Below, one piece after another: positions 44,847-56,965 of a stretch of 64,000 bases of DNA. The translations under genes were made by a program, and so were the position numbers. Source of the DNA: Podaxis mareebaensis. Taxonomy: Eukaryota > Basidiomycota > Agaricomycetes > Agaricales > Agaricaceae. The notes under the pieces are model-generated. The model worked only from the letters and a program-made list of their open reading frames with translations. It had not been told where the DNA came from and did no database searches. Location of the stretch: assembly GCA_018524725.1 (NCBI GenBank), contig JAEUWP010000139.1, forward strand, positions 1 through 64,000. The letters are read 5' to 3'. Every line of letters begins with the position of its first letter. Position 1 is the first letter of the stretch.

Positions 44847-46821
44847 TCACCACCTCGGCCTACCCTCCCTTGCCCTTCGGTGGTGTTTTCGATTACAGAT
44901 AATGAAAATGCCAACGATCACGACGATTGAAGCAGCTACCACGCCAGCAATGATGTAGTATGCCGTCGGTGCCGCATCTCCGTTGTTCTTGTTCTTGTTC
45001 GGGCTGTCGAGGAGGCCTTGTTGACCTGTTGTATCAACGCCGCCTAGTCTGACCTTTACAAAGTCTCGGTGCGCTGTTATTCGTGTTATCGCTGGTCAAA
45101 GGGAGGAAAGTGCTGGAGGAGAGCTGTACCTTGAGAAACGCTCGTGATCGAGTGCATTTGAACGTATGGGTCTCTGTTCGAGTTTGGGGATGTGTTTGCC
45201 ACGTGGATAAAGTCGCCATAGTCAAATAAGGTATAGACGTTTCGCACTGGTGAGGGTGGTGAGGTTTGGAAAGTTTCCAGAGTAACAAAAAAGGACGTAC
45301 TAAAAGCCATGCCCAGAATGATATCATACGTGGGTTCGACGCCCCTATTATAGGTGAACGGTTGGAACTACCAGATCTCATCAGCCATCCGACCGCCAAC
45401 CCAGGAAGAAAACATACGGAACCAATGCACACAGGCACGCCATTGCTATTCGTCATGTTCCGGATGCTAAAGATTTCCGGACAAAGCGTCATATCCAATG
45501 GATGCATAGGGTACGTTTTCCCGCCGAAAACGAACGTGACATTTACTTCAATTTCGCAGGGAAGGACCCAGACACCACCAATGCCTTTGACGGTTGTGTA
45601 TTCAGCGTCTTTGAAGCGACCATATATAGAGTCCGCGACTTTTCTGTCAAAATTAAGTAGGAGGGTTAGTACCAAAAGTCAGCTTAAAGGGGAGCGAACA
45701 TACCGAGGGATTTGAGGTAGACTAAACCCGCAATCCAGCACGGCAGTCGCCCTGTTGTCTTCTCCACCAGCAACGGAGGAGTCCAGATGGATTGCCTTCC
45801 CATCGGGTCCAATGATCCCGTTCTCGTCCAGTTGCACTTGGAAGTGTTGATCGCGAGAGTCGGATTCTGAAAGAAGAGTAACGGGGATTTTCGGTTCAGT
45901 AGTGATCTGGTCATATTCTGGAAGGACGGAGCCGATTGTGATGGTACCGTTGAAATTTGTTGTTGGGTCTATCCACGGCGCGTTCCCAGGTGTTAGGAGA
46001 TGCCAGAAGGTCGAAGACATGGAAAACTTGCCTTTATCCCGACCGAGGAGGATGGTGAAGTAGGGAGGTGTTGAGGGGTCTTGCAGAAATAGGCGGTCGA
46101 GAACTGGAGCGCCTGCGGGGGCGGGTAATGTTGAGAGAATGAATGAACCAGAACTAGGGCCCAGGCCTAGAGAGAATGTTGGTCAGGATAAGGTGTGGTG
46201 CGGGGAGGTTTGGGGATACCTAGGATGCCCGTGCCGTCGGGGTTTTTGGATGAAGGAGGGACTTGAACTAAAGGATAACGTCAGAAACGTGGTAGGTCAC
46301 AGGAAAGCGGCACCGTTTGTTCACTGAATGCTTGGTTTTCGATAATCTGGTCGCCCAATTCCAGACGGGCAGTTTTGACGAGACCTTTCCATGAACAGGG
46401 TCAGTAACTCCTGAAGATGGCTCCTCTCCAGAAGCGACGTACCTTCAATCTTTCCGACTGCATAGGATACGCTTGAATTCAGTTTTGTGTCATTACTTTG
46501 CTGCACGTCTCCCGCCACCCATAAATCAGAACTGTCGCGATATAAATGGCAATGTGAATATTGGATGGATGGGGGGGAAGCGTGTACGAAGTACCTTCCG
46601 GTGTCAACCAAGACCTCGAAGTTCTTGCCGCCGAGAACTATGTCTGCATAGTAGCTGATATCCGCCGCGTTGTTGAGGGTTATGGGACCGGCGCGAGGCA
46701 GAAGACGTGCGTGCTGGTGGCTGTGTCGTGTGATTCCACGAAGATCGAGCTGGAGGGCGGAAAGAGAATCAACTAGAAGAAGAAGATATGCCAAAAAACC
46801 AGCAGGGAAGGGGGAGAGCAT
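44847..46821 (-). CDS. Membrane-anchored aspartic protease-like protein, altered second active site
   Basis: Pepsin-fold (A1 family) protein entering the secretory pathway. Signal peptide MLSPFPAGFLAYLLLLVDSL comes first, then ITLNNAADISYYADIVLGGK and FEVLVDTG-SSDLWVAG. The first catalytic Asp motif is split by an intron after DTG-S. The second catalytic motif, expected as D-S/T-G, reads AVLDCGFSLPQIPR (Cys codon 45730-45732). Later parts are VWVLPCEIEVNVTFVFGG and NVYTLFDYGDFIHVANTS. VRLGGVDTTGQQGLLDS precedes a C-terminal helix, YYIIAGVVAASIVVIVGIFI, and a short basic tail. The anchor makes it yapsin-like in topology. It is divergent from a close homologue whose split motif has the intron at the same place. 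Catalytic activity is uncertain. Confidence 0.78.
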
Positions 46822-47009
46822 TGTACAAGCGCGAATTGAAGGTGCATGTTAGGCTTTAGTCGCCCCTTGGCGTCGAGCGCACAACCCTGATGAGAGGCCA
46901 AGAGCTTGGCACATTTAACAAAATAAAACAAATATATATTTATTGAATTCCCCCACTTGCGCTAGAACCACCATCGCTCATTTGGCCGTCCACTCGTTTT
47001 CTCTCTTTC
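46822..47009. promoter_or_regulatory. Bidirectional promoter of the aspartic protease pair
   Basis: Only 188 bp separate the two divergent start codons. The interval contains an A/T-rich core, ATATATATTTATT, at about 46931-46943 that could serve as a TATA element in either direction. Confidence 0.5.
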
Positions 47010-49357
47010 ATGCCCAACCTATCCTTTTCTCTTGCTCTCTTTGTCCTCTCCGCTAATGCAATTCGTATTCCCTTCGAAATCCACTTCTCGGACGACGCAC
47101 CCCCCACTTCTCTGACCCGCAGATCACCGACCCCAGTATCCAACACTGGGAACGCTCAGTATGTGAGCAACATCACTCTCGGAGGGGTGACGCTGCCTGT
47201 TCTGCTGGACACTGGCAGGTGCGTTTGGTACCTGGTTTCTGCTTGACTTTCTGCTAACGTCTTGTCCGCAGCTCTGATCTATGGGCCGCGTTCCCCAACC
47301 AACAGCCTTCGATGACGGACCTTGGCAAGTCTGTGTCCCTCAATTATGCTGTCGGAAGAGTAGAAGGTATCCAAACCCATTCTCACTACTGCCGGGCGAA
47401 ACATTGACGGTCCGTACAGGAAACATTGCTGCCACTACCGCCTCATTTGGAAGCTACAACATTGATAACCAGGCATTCCGTACGTCCTCCCAACTATATC
47501 TTAACATCCCACCTCTTATATGCTGCAGTGTACGTCAGTGACACAAGCACATTCACAACCAACATCGCGGCCCAAGGCTACTATGGCCTCCTCGGCCTGG
47601 GCCCCAACGCTGGCAGCCTCGTGCGCAAGAAAATCAAAGGCGACAGCAGAGGAGACACCTTGGTCACGCATATTTTTGAAAGCCACGGCAAGACCGACAA
47701 CTATATTTCATTTCTCCTCGATCGCAAAGGCGATCCTTCAGATGCGTTCCAAGGCCAGCTCACCGTTTCCGAAATTGTCCCCGGATTTGAGAACATCACT
47801 TCAATGCCCAAAATTGACATTGACAAGGTCAACCGGTTGTTGAAGGCTGGTGCGTTTCGAGCTTAGGTTATTTCTCGCGCGCGGACCGATGACTGATGGT
47901 AAATGGCCTGCGGTTGAACAGACCAGCATTGGCAGATTTTGACGGACAAGGATAACGGAATCATTGGTCCTGACGGCCAACCGCTCAAAGTCGACTCGAT
48001 TGTCCCTGGATGTCCCGATGGCCAACTCGTCGCCGTCATCGATAGTGGGTGAATAATATTTTCAGTACATCCACTACATCGCCGACCATTAACCGTGTTA
48101 CCATGACAGATTCACCTTTTCCCAAGTACCCCGTGACATCTCCGATCAGATTTATGGTCGTGTTAAAGGCGCCTATTATGATACCTCCGAAGAGTTTTGG
48201 ATGATTCCCTGCGGCCAGTCCCTCAACCTGACTTTCAACTTTGGCGGACATTCATATCCTGTACACCCACTCGATACCGTCGATGACAATTTCAACCGTG
48301 TCGACTCGACTGGCCAGAAAGTTTGCCTCGGTGCTGTAAGTGATTCTAGCATGAGAGTAGAAGTCAAAGTTGACGTTAGCAGTTCCAACCCATCACCTCT
48401 GCATTCTCCCTCCTCGGCCACTATGACATGATTCTCGGCATGAGTTTTCGTACGTTACCTTTCCTCTCATTCAAACCCAATCTAACTTCACCCAAAGTCC
48501 GGAACACCTACACCCTCCTTGATTTCGGTAACTGGATTGACATTGACTCAAAAGAGGCGGACCATCCTTATGTCCAACTCGCATCTGTGACCGATCCTGC
48601 CATCGCCCATAACGAATTTGTCAAGGTCCGTCTTGGAGGTGTGGACACTACGGGTGACAGTAAATGGCAACTCCTACCCCCAGATCAGATGCAGCATTCA
48701 CCCGTGTCGGATGAGGAGAAGAAGAAAAGGTATCAGGAAATGGTGTTGAGTCGTTGGCCGTACATCTTGCTTGGGTGCTTGGTATTCACGCTTGGGTTAA
48801 CTGGATACTGTGTTTGGAGGTGTTGTTGCAGGAAGGGGAGAAAGAAGGGAGGAGACGGGAAGGTTGGCGGGTTATTTAAGAGGGGAGGGAAGAATGGAAA
48901 TAGCGGGAGTAGAGGTTTTGGCGGCGAGGAGGTTGATGCAGGGTATGGTGGGAACGGGAACAACAGCCATAAGACGCAAGGCGAAGACTCGACGTATTAC
49001 CCGCTCTCCGAACAAAATAACCTCAGCATGTATGCCCTTAACCGGACAAACACGAATCACTCACAACACTCCTTCCAAAGCCAACAACATCTGTCACCAT
49101 ATTCATCACCGTCGAGAACGAACTTGAACACGAACAACCCGTATTCGAATTCGCAGAGTTGGGATAACGGGAGCACGTACTCGTTAAACGGGGGTGGACC
49201 GTCGTCGCCTGGTGGTGAACTACAGCAACCGCAGTCGGTGTATGCTATGAATCCGCATGCAGCGGGGAGTGTAGCAAGTGTGCACATGCAGAGACAGCCG
49301 GCGCATGAATATGGCGGGTATCCTGCGGACGGGTATACTGGGCAATACTCGAGATAA
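47010..49357 (+). CDS. Membrane-anchored aspartic protease
   Basis: A1-family aspartic protease with signal peptide MPNLSFSLALFVLSANAIRI and mature start QYVSNITLGGVTLPVLLDTG-SSDLWAAF. The intron after DTG-S is at the same site as in the divergent neighbour. The second active-site motif VIDSGFTFSQVPRDIS is intact. The flap and pocket regions include GYYGLLGLGPNAGS. NTYTLLDFGNWIDIDSKEA closes the catalytic domain and FVKVRLGGVDTTG follows. A helix (YILLGCLVFTLGLTGYCVW) is followed by CCC and a cytosolic tail of about 180 residues rich in Gly, Asn, Ser, Gln and Tyr (YPLSEQNNLSMYALNR). The long tail is unusual for fungal yapsins and could be a sorting or signalling tail. Introns occur near 47219-47271, 47368-47419, 47480-47528, 47849-47921, 48046-48109, 48336-48388 and 48450-48498. 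Confidence 0.82.
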
Positions 49358-50491
49358 TTGTGCTGCTGTGTTTCTACCTACCGATTTTTTAGACGGATTC
49401 TTTTCTTTTCTTTCGCCTTTTCGGTGGTCTCTGGTATGACCGCTCGCTCTTTTGTCGTTGCTATCCGGCTTGCATCACGCTCCCTCTCGATTCTTTTAAT
49501 ACCGGTTGCTCGTGTGTTACATACCAAACTCCCGATTTTTGATTCTCATATGGTGTATATCCCTTTCTTTGGTTTGGAGGTACTCTGTTGGAACTCCCTG
49601 GTCTTAATGAATCCCCTGATTCGGACTTGTTGACCAAGCGGTGCCAGGGCGTCTGTATCGGGCGTCTGGTAGCACTGAGCGACAAAAGTTATTTGTGCCC
49701 AGTACGTGATCACGTGCCATCTTATCTAGTACCTCCTGTTCCTTGGAAGATGGTATTGGACCTAATGCTTGAAAGACCACCAACGATTCCTCTAGGATTA
49801 TTCAAGAATGTCCCAAGTGTCCACAGCCCATAACGGCTCCCAATAAGACTGAGACTCTCTTCACTTCTTGGGCTGGGCAATCTTCGTTCGCTAAGGTAAT
49901 GACGGTTTCCACGGTCGTAAAAAAGCTAATCCATTTGCGACGTGGGCGGAAAGACCCCAGGCCTGGATTCGTAGTTAGACGACATGACAACTATTGGCTT
50001 GCTTCTTTTGATCCTGTTCTCATGCATGATGCATGGTTTCCATACACCTTCGCTAAGCAGCTGGTGCGATGGGTAAGGAGAAAGACCCTGCGTGAAGAGC
50101 AGACAAGTCAGCGTCATGCGCACAACGGAGAATCATAAAAGCACATAATGTTAATTATACATCGGTGTCAGTCAATAATACTCCAGGAAAGGGGACAAGT
50201 ATACAGTATATACAAAGGATAAATGGCATCGTAATAGGCGGATGAGTGGTATCTCTGTTCGTATCGATATATGTCATCCAAGAAAGCCCAAACCCAGGAC
50301 CAGGTCGAATGAAGGACACATCTACTCAGCAGATGGAGACCTCGAAAACAGAGTGACCAACCATTGTTCGAAGGCGAGAAGCTTCTGATGGCCCTTAGTT
50401 CCGGTAAATCCACCAACGACGAGGATAAAGTGGGCTAAACAGGCTAGTATTGGCGTTCATCATCAGGATGGGTTGATGAAACGGGTTCGGA
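49358..50491. other. Intergenic between convergent genes
   Basis: 1.1 kb between the protease stop and the heme oxygenase stop. It presumably includes both 3' ends. Frames of 60-90 codons are present on both strands without splice or family support. Confidence 0.35.
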
Positions 50492-51506
50492 TTAAATAGA
50501 CGCACCTGCGGCGATAAACGCTGCTACAGACGATAATGGGTATGTCTTCTCCGTTACGGACTCGGAGACCTTGGGTGGTGTCTCGATAATGACTTCTTCG
50601 TCCTCTTCTTGCTCCTTCGGCCCTTCGTTCTTGGAGGCAAGGACCTCGATAGCCTCGAACAAACCTGTGTTAAGTTCAAACGCAAGATTGGCTTCATTTA
50701 CAACTGCAGCTACAAAATGCCGTTGACGTCACGGTGATTTAATTCAAGGTTCCTGGGCGCCAAAGGTAGACTAGGAACGGACCTTTGACCTCTTCATTCC
50801 TCTCCCCACCTTTATTCATCCCCTCCCTAAACCATTCCTTGATCTTCTTCATATCGCCTTGGTTCGCCTTCTTCGCACCACCGAGTTCTTTGAACTCGTA
50901 AAACTCAACACCTAACCCACTGGCTTCGTCCAACCCGTATGCTTTCGCAACAACCCTCCGGATGAACTGGCCTCCACTCAGGTCGCCTAGATATCGCACG
51001 TATGAATGAGCGAGTAGTGCGGAAGGGTCGGCAGAGTTGGCAATGGTGTTGATACGGACTATGTATGTTCGTAATTCAACCGGCATGTTGTTAAGGAGGG
51101 ATGTATGTAAAGGATGGGAGTGCCAAGTGGACGGCGGGACCTGAAGGAGATAGGAGATATCTGATGTGAGGGCGGATGTGCGTCCAAGGAGGGTCGGGTT
51201 GTATGTTGGCTCTAGTGTAGGATGTGTAGAGTGCTGTTCTAATGCGCGTTCAAACGTGCTGTAGGTGGCGTTTGATAGTGTTAGATCCGGCCAAAGGCTG
51301 TTGTACAGCTTGGAGGAAAGGGCTCACTCGTAAACATGCCACAGCATCATGAGGAACTGGGTGTACTGCGTCTTGGAGAGTTGACCACTAAGAAGGAGCT
51401 TGGCTCCAGGACTCGTCTCTGCACGTTCGTGAGCCTTCTTCGTTGTCTCTTTAAGGAGGACAGCGAGTGGCTGGGAGAGATCGAGGTCGGGTTTCGTAGC
51501 GGCCAT
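50492..51506 (-). CDS. Heme oxygenase
   Basis: Cleaves heme to biliverdin, CO and Fe(II), releasing iron. The start MAATKPDLDLSQPLAVLLKE leads to TTKKAHERAETSPGAKLLLS, whose His is the expected proximal heme ligand. QYTQFLMMLWHVYD-TFERAL is joined over an intron. AHSYVRYLGDLSGGQFIRRV holds the distal-helix GDLSGGQ signature. The end of the domain reads ANLAFELNTGLFEAIEVLAS. The C-terminus is acidic (EEDEEVIIETPP) and finishes with a short hydrophobic stretch (YPLSSVAAFIAAGASI) that could weakly anchor it to the ER. Introns lie at about 51266-51328, 50711-50780 and possibly one more. ATG 51506 is the first in frame. Confidence 0.88.
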
Positions 51507-52986
51507 CCTTGACGACGGGAAGTGGGTCAAGGTAAGTAATAGAGAGCAGGAAGGAAGGAGGGGTTAAATAGCAAGCAAGGAAGGAGAATTGCAGCTCCGG
51601 GCTGCCGGGGGGTTGGGTGAACACTGAGTATGTAACCACTCGGATTATGACGGTCTATGTATTGCCCTGCTCCGGTATTCGGGTGGAGAAGCTGGACTTG
51701 GATGCCACGATAAACATATATTTATCCAGGTCGCGGGGAATAGCATTGCCTTTCTATCGTTCAATAATACAACCCAAGCGACCTGTCACTGCTGTCAGGC
51801 CATGACGTGCCCATGATTGATTGTCATTCTTTGCACATCTTATCTGATAACAGACACCCTGCCCTTACTCGGCCTGATATATCCTAACTCGGATGTCCGG
51901 GTTGTGCATCACGAGTCGAAATTATCGATAAGGCACGTACTTGTAGTAGTGAATGCTATGCATAGTAGATGCGACAGGGGCGTGTAATGTATCCAGTTAA
52001 AACCTTTGTACTGGACCAAATGCATATGTTTAACCAGTACCTGCCAAGTTTCAACAACCAGCCACGCGGACATTGGGGAGCTCCGTGTGTGCTTGAGTCT
52101 TTGTATATAGAACTCTCCACCTGTGATCAACCAACGTGAATAGACTATGAAAATTTCTGTCGTCTGGTTATTCGGTAGCCTGTAGGCCAACGTCAATTGC
52201 CGCCGAAAGCTTCGAAGGTAACGCGTGAAGACATATCAGCACCCCGGTCTCCGTGTGCATTTTTCTCCCTGTAACACACCCAATCCAGCGAGCGGACGGT
52301 TTCTTGGTCGTGAAAGATTCTACTGTAGATATTCACAGCGGATTTTCTCTGCTCAATCCCTTCAAAGAGAGGGGATGGGTAAACCTAGTCAAATGGCAGT
52401 GAGGAAATATCTTTTGCACGAGGATAGTCGAAATCAGGAAGCAGTCTCTGACAGCCATTTTGCTTTAGATGAGAGCGAGAAGGTTTCCTCACTCCAGGAG
52501 CCGTAAAAATGGAGCCCACTATTATGTCTTCCAATTATACGCGGTTGAAGCCCGCGGCATCTCGTCTATAAACATTGCCACACGTCCAGATTCTTCCAAG
52601 CAATTCGCTGGATTAGTGTCTTGGCCTTTGCGGCGGCTTTCAGGCATGGAATCAGGTATACCATGTCTTCGATGTTCAGACTTGCAATATTGGGTGTTAC
52701 ACGCGATGGAAACGCCTATGCGTGTGTTGGGTGTCTCAAAAAGGTTGATGAAGCACTCCACACATGTTGTTATTGAAAGGGCGCCCAGGAGAAGGTCGAA
52801 GCATGAACCACCAAAAGTACAATATAACAATGAAGAGTCAGAACAAGGTCGAAAGAGAAGCCATGGGAGCAAAGATAAACGAGAGCCGAAATTATACAAA
52901 TGATTTATTCTATGAGTCGTTTCAAGTCGTCTGTCTGTTCATGGGGATTCCGCAGAAAACAACTATCTCAAAAACGTCAACGTCTG
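51507..52986. other. Intergenic, no gene recognised
   Basis: 1.5 kb between the heme oxygenase start and the stop of the CCCH gene. Several overlapping frames of 90-145 codons at 52225-53072 look random: they have no splice pattern, no motif and balanced stops nearby. Confidence 0.35.
51561..51570 (-). promoter_or_regulatory. TATA-like element of the heme oxygenase gene
   Basis: The minus strand reads TATTTAACCC about 60 bp before the ATG. It is a moderate match only. Confidence 0.3.
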
Positions 52987-54850
52987 TCAAGAGCAGAATA
53001 CTGAAACACCTACATTTCCATTATTATCTTTCCCAGCCATTGTCCCAGAGCGAGTCGAAGGCGCTGAAATAGACCTCGACCTCGGCCTTGAAACGGACAA
53101 ACTCCTGCCATTGACAGTGCCATCCTTGCCTGCCTCTAACGAAGCAGAACCACTAGACTGACCGTCATGCAGGCTATTCTCTATGGAACTCTCCGCCCGT
53201 TTACCTCCAATCAACACACCCCCGCCGATCACACGCCAGGTGATAGGGAAGAAGTTCTTCTTCTTCTCTTTATTGTCTCCAGACTCAGCTGCACTGTCAA
53301 CTTGTGACCCCTCCTTCTCCGATTTCCCATTGTCCCTGTCAGCCTTCGTGGCGGACCGAACCGCATGATCGCCACCCTTCCAAGACGGGGTCGGGCTTTT
53401 CGAATGACTCCGGACGATAAGAGGAACCGGGGGAATACTCGCATCGTGTATGCTATAAATAACCACACATCAGCATACATATCATACGCCAAAAATAACG
53501 ACAGAATTGGAGACTTACAACGTGCAGCTATCGCCATTCGGGCAACCCTTCTCTGTGTTAAAGAATTTACACGGTTTGGCTACACACCAAGACCGACATG
53601 AGTCAGAATGGAAAACAATAGCCGATCAGGAAATGAAAAAGATACACACTCTTATACTTCGCGGACTTGCTTCGGGAACTCGCACGGGATGAGCTGCGAG
53701 TGGGCGGGTTCGTCCTCGGAGCCATCTTATGATCTCCAACCCCAAACCCGGGCAAATGCGAGAAACAATGCATCCCTCCCGCATTCCATGGTGGTGGCGG
53801 GGACAGTGGATATCCATGCCCACCAAATCCGAATCCCAGCCCCAACGAAGTATGGTCAGCATCCACAACTCGGATCCGCGACTGATGTGCATTATGCGCG
53901 TGTTCTACAAACTGCGGATCTTCAGTGACGACGATATCGGCATCGACATCGTCGCAGTCATGCACCTGATTTACATGCGTATCTCCAACCTCCCCGTGCT
54001 TATTGATTGCGCTTAATCCCAAGCTCCCGGCAGTCAGACCACCACCATCAGCGCCTGGGGTATCGAGCTGCGAGATCGCAGAACTCTCCGTTGAAGCCGA
54101 AATCGAAATCGAGGGTGAATCGGTCCCGGGGCTTTTGGCGTTTTGACCACTCGCAGTGTGGCCGAGACCTGTGCCTGGATGTTCATTGTATGGACTCAGA
54201 GACCATGCTTGGTGGTAGTAAGGCGGATATGCGTTGTATGGGCTCGGATAACTGAAATCCCCACCATAGGGTGTCGCTATACCTATTCGGTCAGCATGCA
54301 GATCACGCCGAGAAATAGGTAATTAGGACGTACTGGGTGACAGTGATGATGTAGGGCTCAGTTGTAGGCTACCCAGCTGGACACCCAATGTGTTGATGTC
54401 TGGCATGATATGATACACATCAATAACAATAGGATCACCGCACGAGTTTCAAGGGACACTCACCATGTGTATGCCCATACCCGCATCCCCTCTCATTCGG
54501 GCATTGTCCCGCTGCGTGGCACCTGCATAACCCTACTACTACTGGCGACGTCGACAGCACAAGAGATGGAGCCACGCCAGGTACGACTAATGTATGTGCA
54601 AAATTACACTCCTCCGCGGTATATGGACATCGTCCAATTTGATAGAATTTGCATGGTTTGGCTGAGGATAAACCGCACCATCAGTAACGATGTTGCCTTT
54701 CACAGAGAATCGTCGTTCCAGCTGCACACCGGCTATCGGGTTCGACCAAAACGAGCGGGCAAAGCGAGGGGGGAGGGGGGGAAAGGGGATACAATAGTAC
54801 TCACTATGTCGTTTCTTGAGCGGCGGTGGTTTCTTTACTTTCATAGACAT
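52987..54850 (-). CDS. CCCH zinc-finger protein with three fingers
   Basis: Probably binds RNA; CCCH proteins act in mRNA decay, export or translation. Start MSMKVKKPPPLKKRH. After a long G/C-rich first intron, finger 1 is CKFYQIGRCPYTAEECNFAH (C-x7-C-x6-C-x3-H) and finger 2 is CRCHAAGQCPNERGCGYGH. A low-complexity Ser/Thr/Pro/Gly middle follows, with SPYNAYPPYYHQAWSLSPYN and a Gly/His-rich part. RSSSRASSRSKSAK comes next. Finger 3 is CKFFNTEKGCPNGDSCTFIH, completed across an intron (about 53450-53516), a perfect C-x8-C-x5-C-x3-H. The tail is Ser/Lys-rich and ends NGNVGVSVFCS. Two fingers at the start and one near the end is an uncommon layout. No specific orthologue was recognised. Confidence 0.75.
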
Positions 54851-56365
54851 CTTTCGTTCACGTTCAGCGCGAGGCTGCGAAGGAGGTGATGAAGACGGTT
54901 CGGAGTCGGAGGCCAGTGTAGAAAGAACAACGAATTGGAAGAAAGAAAAAGGACGAAGGCGAAGACGAAGACGAAAACGAACAAGTGAGAGAACAAGTTG
55001 AAAAAGAACAACGAGGATCCACTCCGACCACAGGAACGGAAAGCCACCTTCAAAAAGGATCTACCCTATATCAACCCTCTGGAATAAAGAGGGAAAGAAA
55101 AGGCGTACCCGCGATCAGATGGAACTCGGGAAGGTATGGACCGCCCAAAGAAAAAAAGAAGGTGGCAAAAGAAACTAGGACCTGAGGGTGTTACAAGGTG
55201 AATGATATGGCCGGGCTGGTCTGTCCTTTTGTGCTGACCCGGTCTTAATTTGCGGAATCGGAAACGAGCTGGTCAATACCCCGAAGTCTAAATATTAATA
55301 TGAATGATGGGCGTTATGACCTCCACTGGATTCGACAACACGCGATAGTGGTTTTGGGTTTTGTACGCGCGTTGGTTGGAATGATCTAAGTCGTAGGATA
55401 TCAAAAAGGAATGGAGGCTGAGGCTCAGTAGATGGACTAACGTACCATACACACTCCGCAGATACAGTATCCCACGAACCACCCCCGCGATAAAATGGCA
55501 GTAAAGAACAAAAAAGGCCTTCAAAACGAACTTTGTGAAAGTCGGCTCGAATCTAAACCTCTATATCAGGTAAGTTGATACGCACGTAGACGGAACTGGT
55601 CCAGGGAATAAACAACCAGAAGTCTAGACAGCCGGAACGAACGGCCACCCACAAGACCTAAATGTATTAAGATAGCGAATGGGTTCTTAAAGCACCAAGG
55701 GGCAAAAGGTTCGTGAAGCAATCTCGTGACGGTTGATTGGCAAACCGGGTTAAGGCACTGGCGAGATCCAAAGACAATAAACCGGGCTGCCATGAGTTCG
55801 TGACAATAAGAACGTCAAGTTCGGAAGTCGGGGATGAGATCATTGAATCAACTCGATGGGGCGACAAAAAGCCCGCGGTTGCGATTGGATTGCCATGCCC
55901 AACGCGCCCACGCACGCTCCCCGAGTCTCCCCTCTCCTAGGAGTGACCAGAACTCCATCAAAGTCGAACCACGTAGGGTGGGGTAGGTTACCATCCAAGT
56001 TTTGTTTATCCGGACGCATTCAGTTAGATCTTGATAGCTGTGAATTTTCTGAGCTGTTGACATGACCCTAAATTCAGGGTCTCGTCTATCGACGGCAATT
56101 GTCCCACTTTGAGTATCCAGCTTGTCCTCGCCACTCATCATTGCGATCACCTCAAAACACAAAAATAACCGCCCCGAAACCTCTTTCGACTCTCCCCTTC
56201 ATTCATCCAACTGCTCACACTTCACCACGGATATACGCCATACGGTATCCCCCGCCTAGTTGGGCCAAATGTCAACAATAAGCATATCTAATAAAAGTAA
56301 GTAGCCAAGTAAGTACATAACCAATCACCGCCAGACTGGCTAGACGCGTGTGTGGTCACCCGTAC
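54851..56365. other. Intergenic with purine-rich tract
   Basis: 1.5 kb upstream of the CCCH gene. 54935-54985 is an imperfect GAAGAC/GACGAA repeat. As CT-rich RNA it would lie in the CCCH gene's leader. Minus-strand frames at 55288-56162 contain hydrophobic stretches, but I find no intron support or family match. Confidence 0.35.
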
Positions 56366-56965
56366 CTAGCTCTTATTGTTTCCCTTCACCTGGCGTTCCC
56401 AACCGCCAAGCCATCTTGTACAATTTTGTACATATATAGACACTGATGGTCTATTTGGTAGTTCCTTGGCCGAGTAGTGGAAATGGATTGGAATGGAGAG
56501 CTCACGCGTGGCACCTAGTTTGTACTTAGCGTTGTGTGTGAGATGATGGCAGAGCAGGATGTACTGTATGGTGAGAAAGGGGTTGTGATTCATCATCATC
56601 GTCCAGTTACGGACAGATTCTCGAGATGAGTCTTCTGCGGACACCACATATGCATACGTGCTCATTGTATGGAACGTTTGATCTGTATAAGATCAGCATG
56701 AGAAGAAAAGGATGGATTCAGAGAGGTTAGCTGACTGACTTGGGCTGCCCGTGTCAGCTTGGAATAAAGTTTCTTCTGGCCAGTTATGTACGTATACAAG
56801 CTTCAAGTGCAAGATCACTCTTTGGCATTCATGAGTTTAGTCCTATTCAGGTTGGTCGAAACTCACAGACAAAGGGGTCGTTGTCTCCCAACATGAACGT
56901 CATCCTATTCTGAATACAACCCCGCAACGCCGTGGAGGTTGCATGTCGCTGTCAAAACATTGCTC
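56366..56965 (-). CDS. Unrecognised protein, 3' part of a spliced gene
   Basis: The last exon (to TGA-type stop at 56366) encodes MSTYAYVVSAEDSSRESVRN, then WTMMMNHNPFLTIQYILLCH and YKLGATRELSIPIHFHYSAK. An upstream exon at about 56865-56940 (CIQNRMTFMLGDNDPFV) can be joined in frame across a roughly 185-bp gap with GT and AG ends, giving DPFV-YQTFHTMSTYAY. The acceptor TTTTGACAG before it suggests more 5' exons around 56950-57130. I do not recognise the family. It may start at the internal ATG (56665) as a 99-residue protein. It lies on the same strand as the RING gene upstream. Confidence 0.4.

Noticed and set aside
52225..53072. Overlapping plus-strand frames of 90-145 codons
   Set aside because: No splice signals or motifs, and they partly run antisense to the CCCH gene's last exon.
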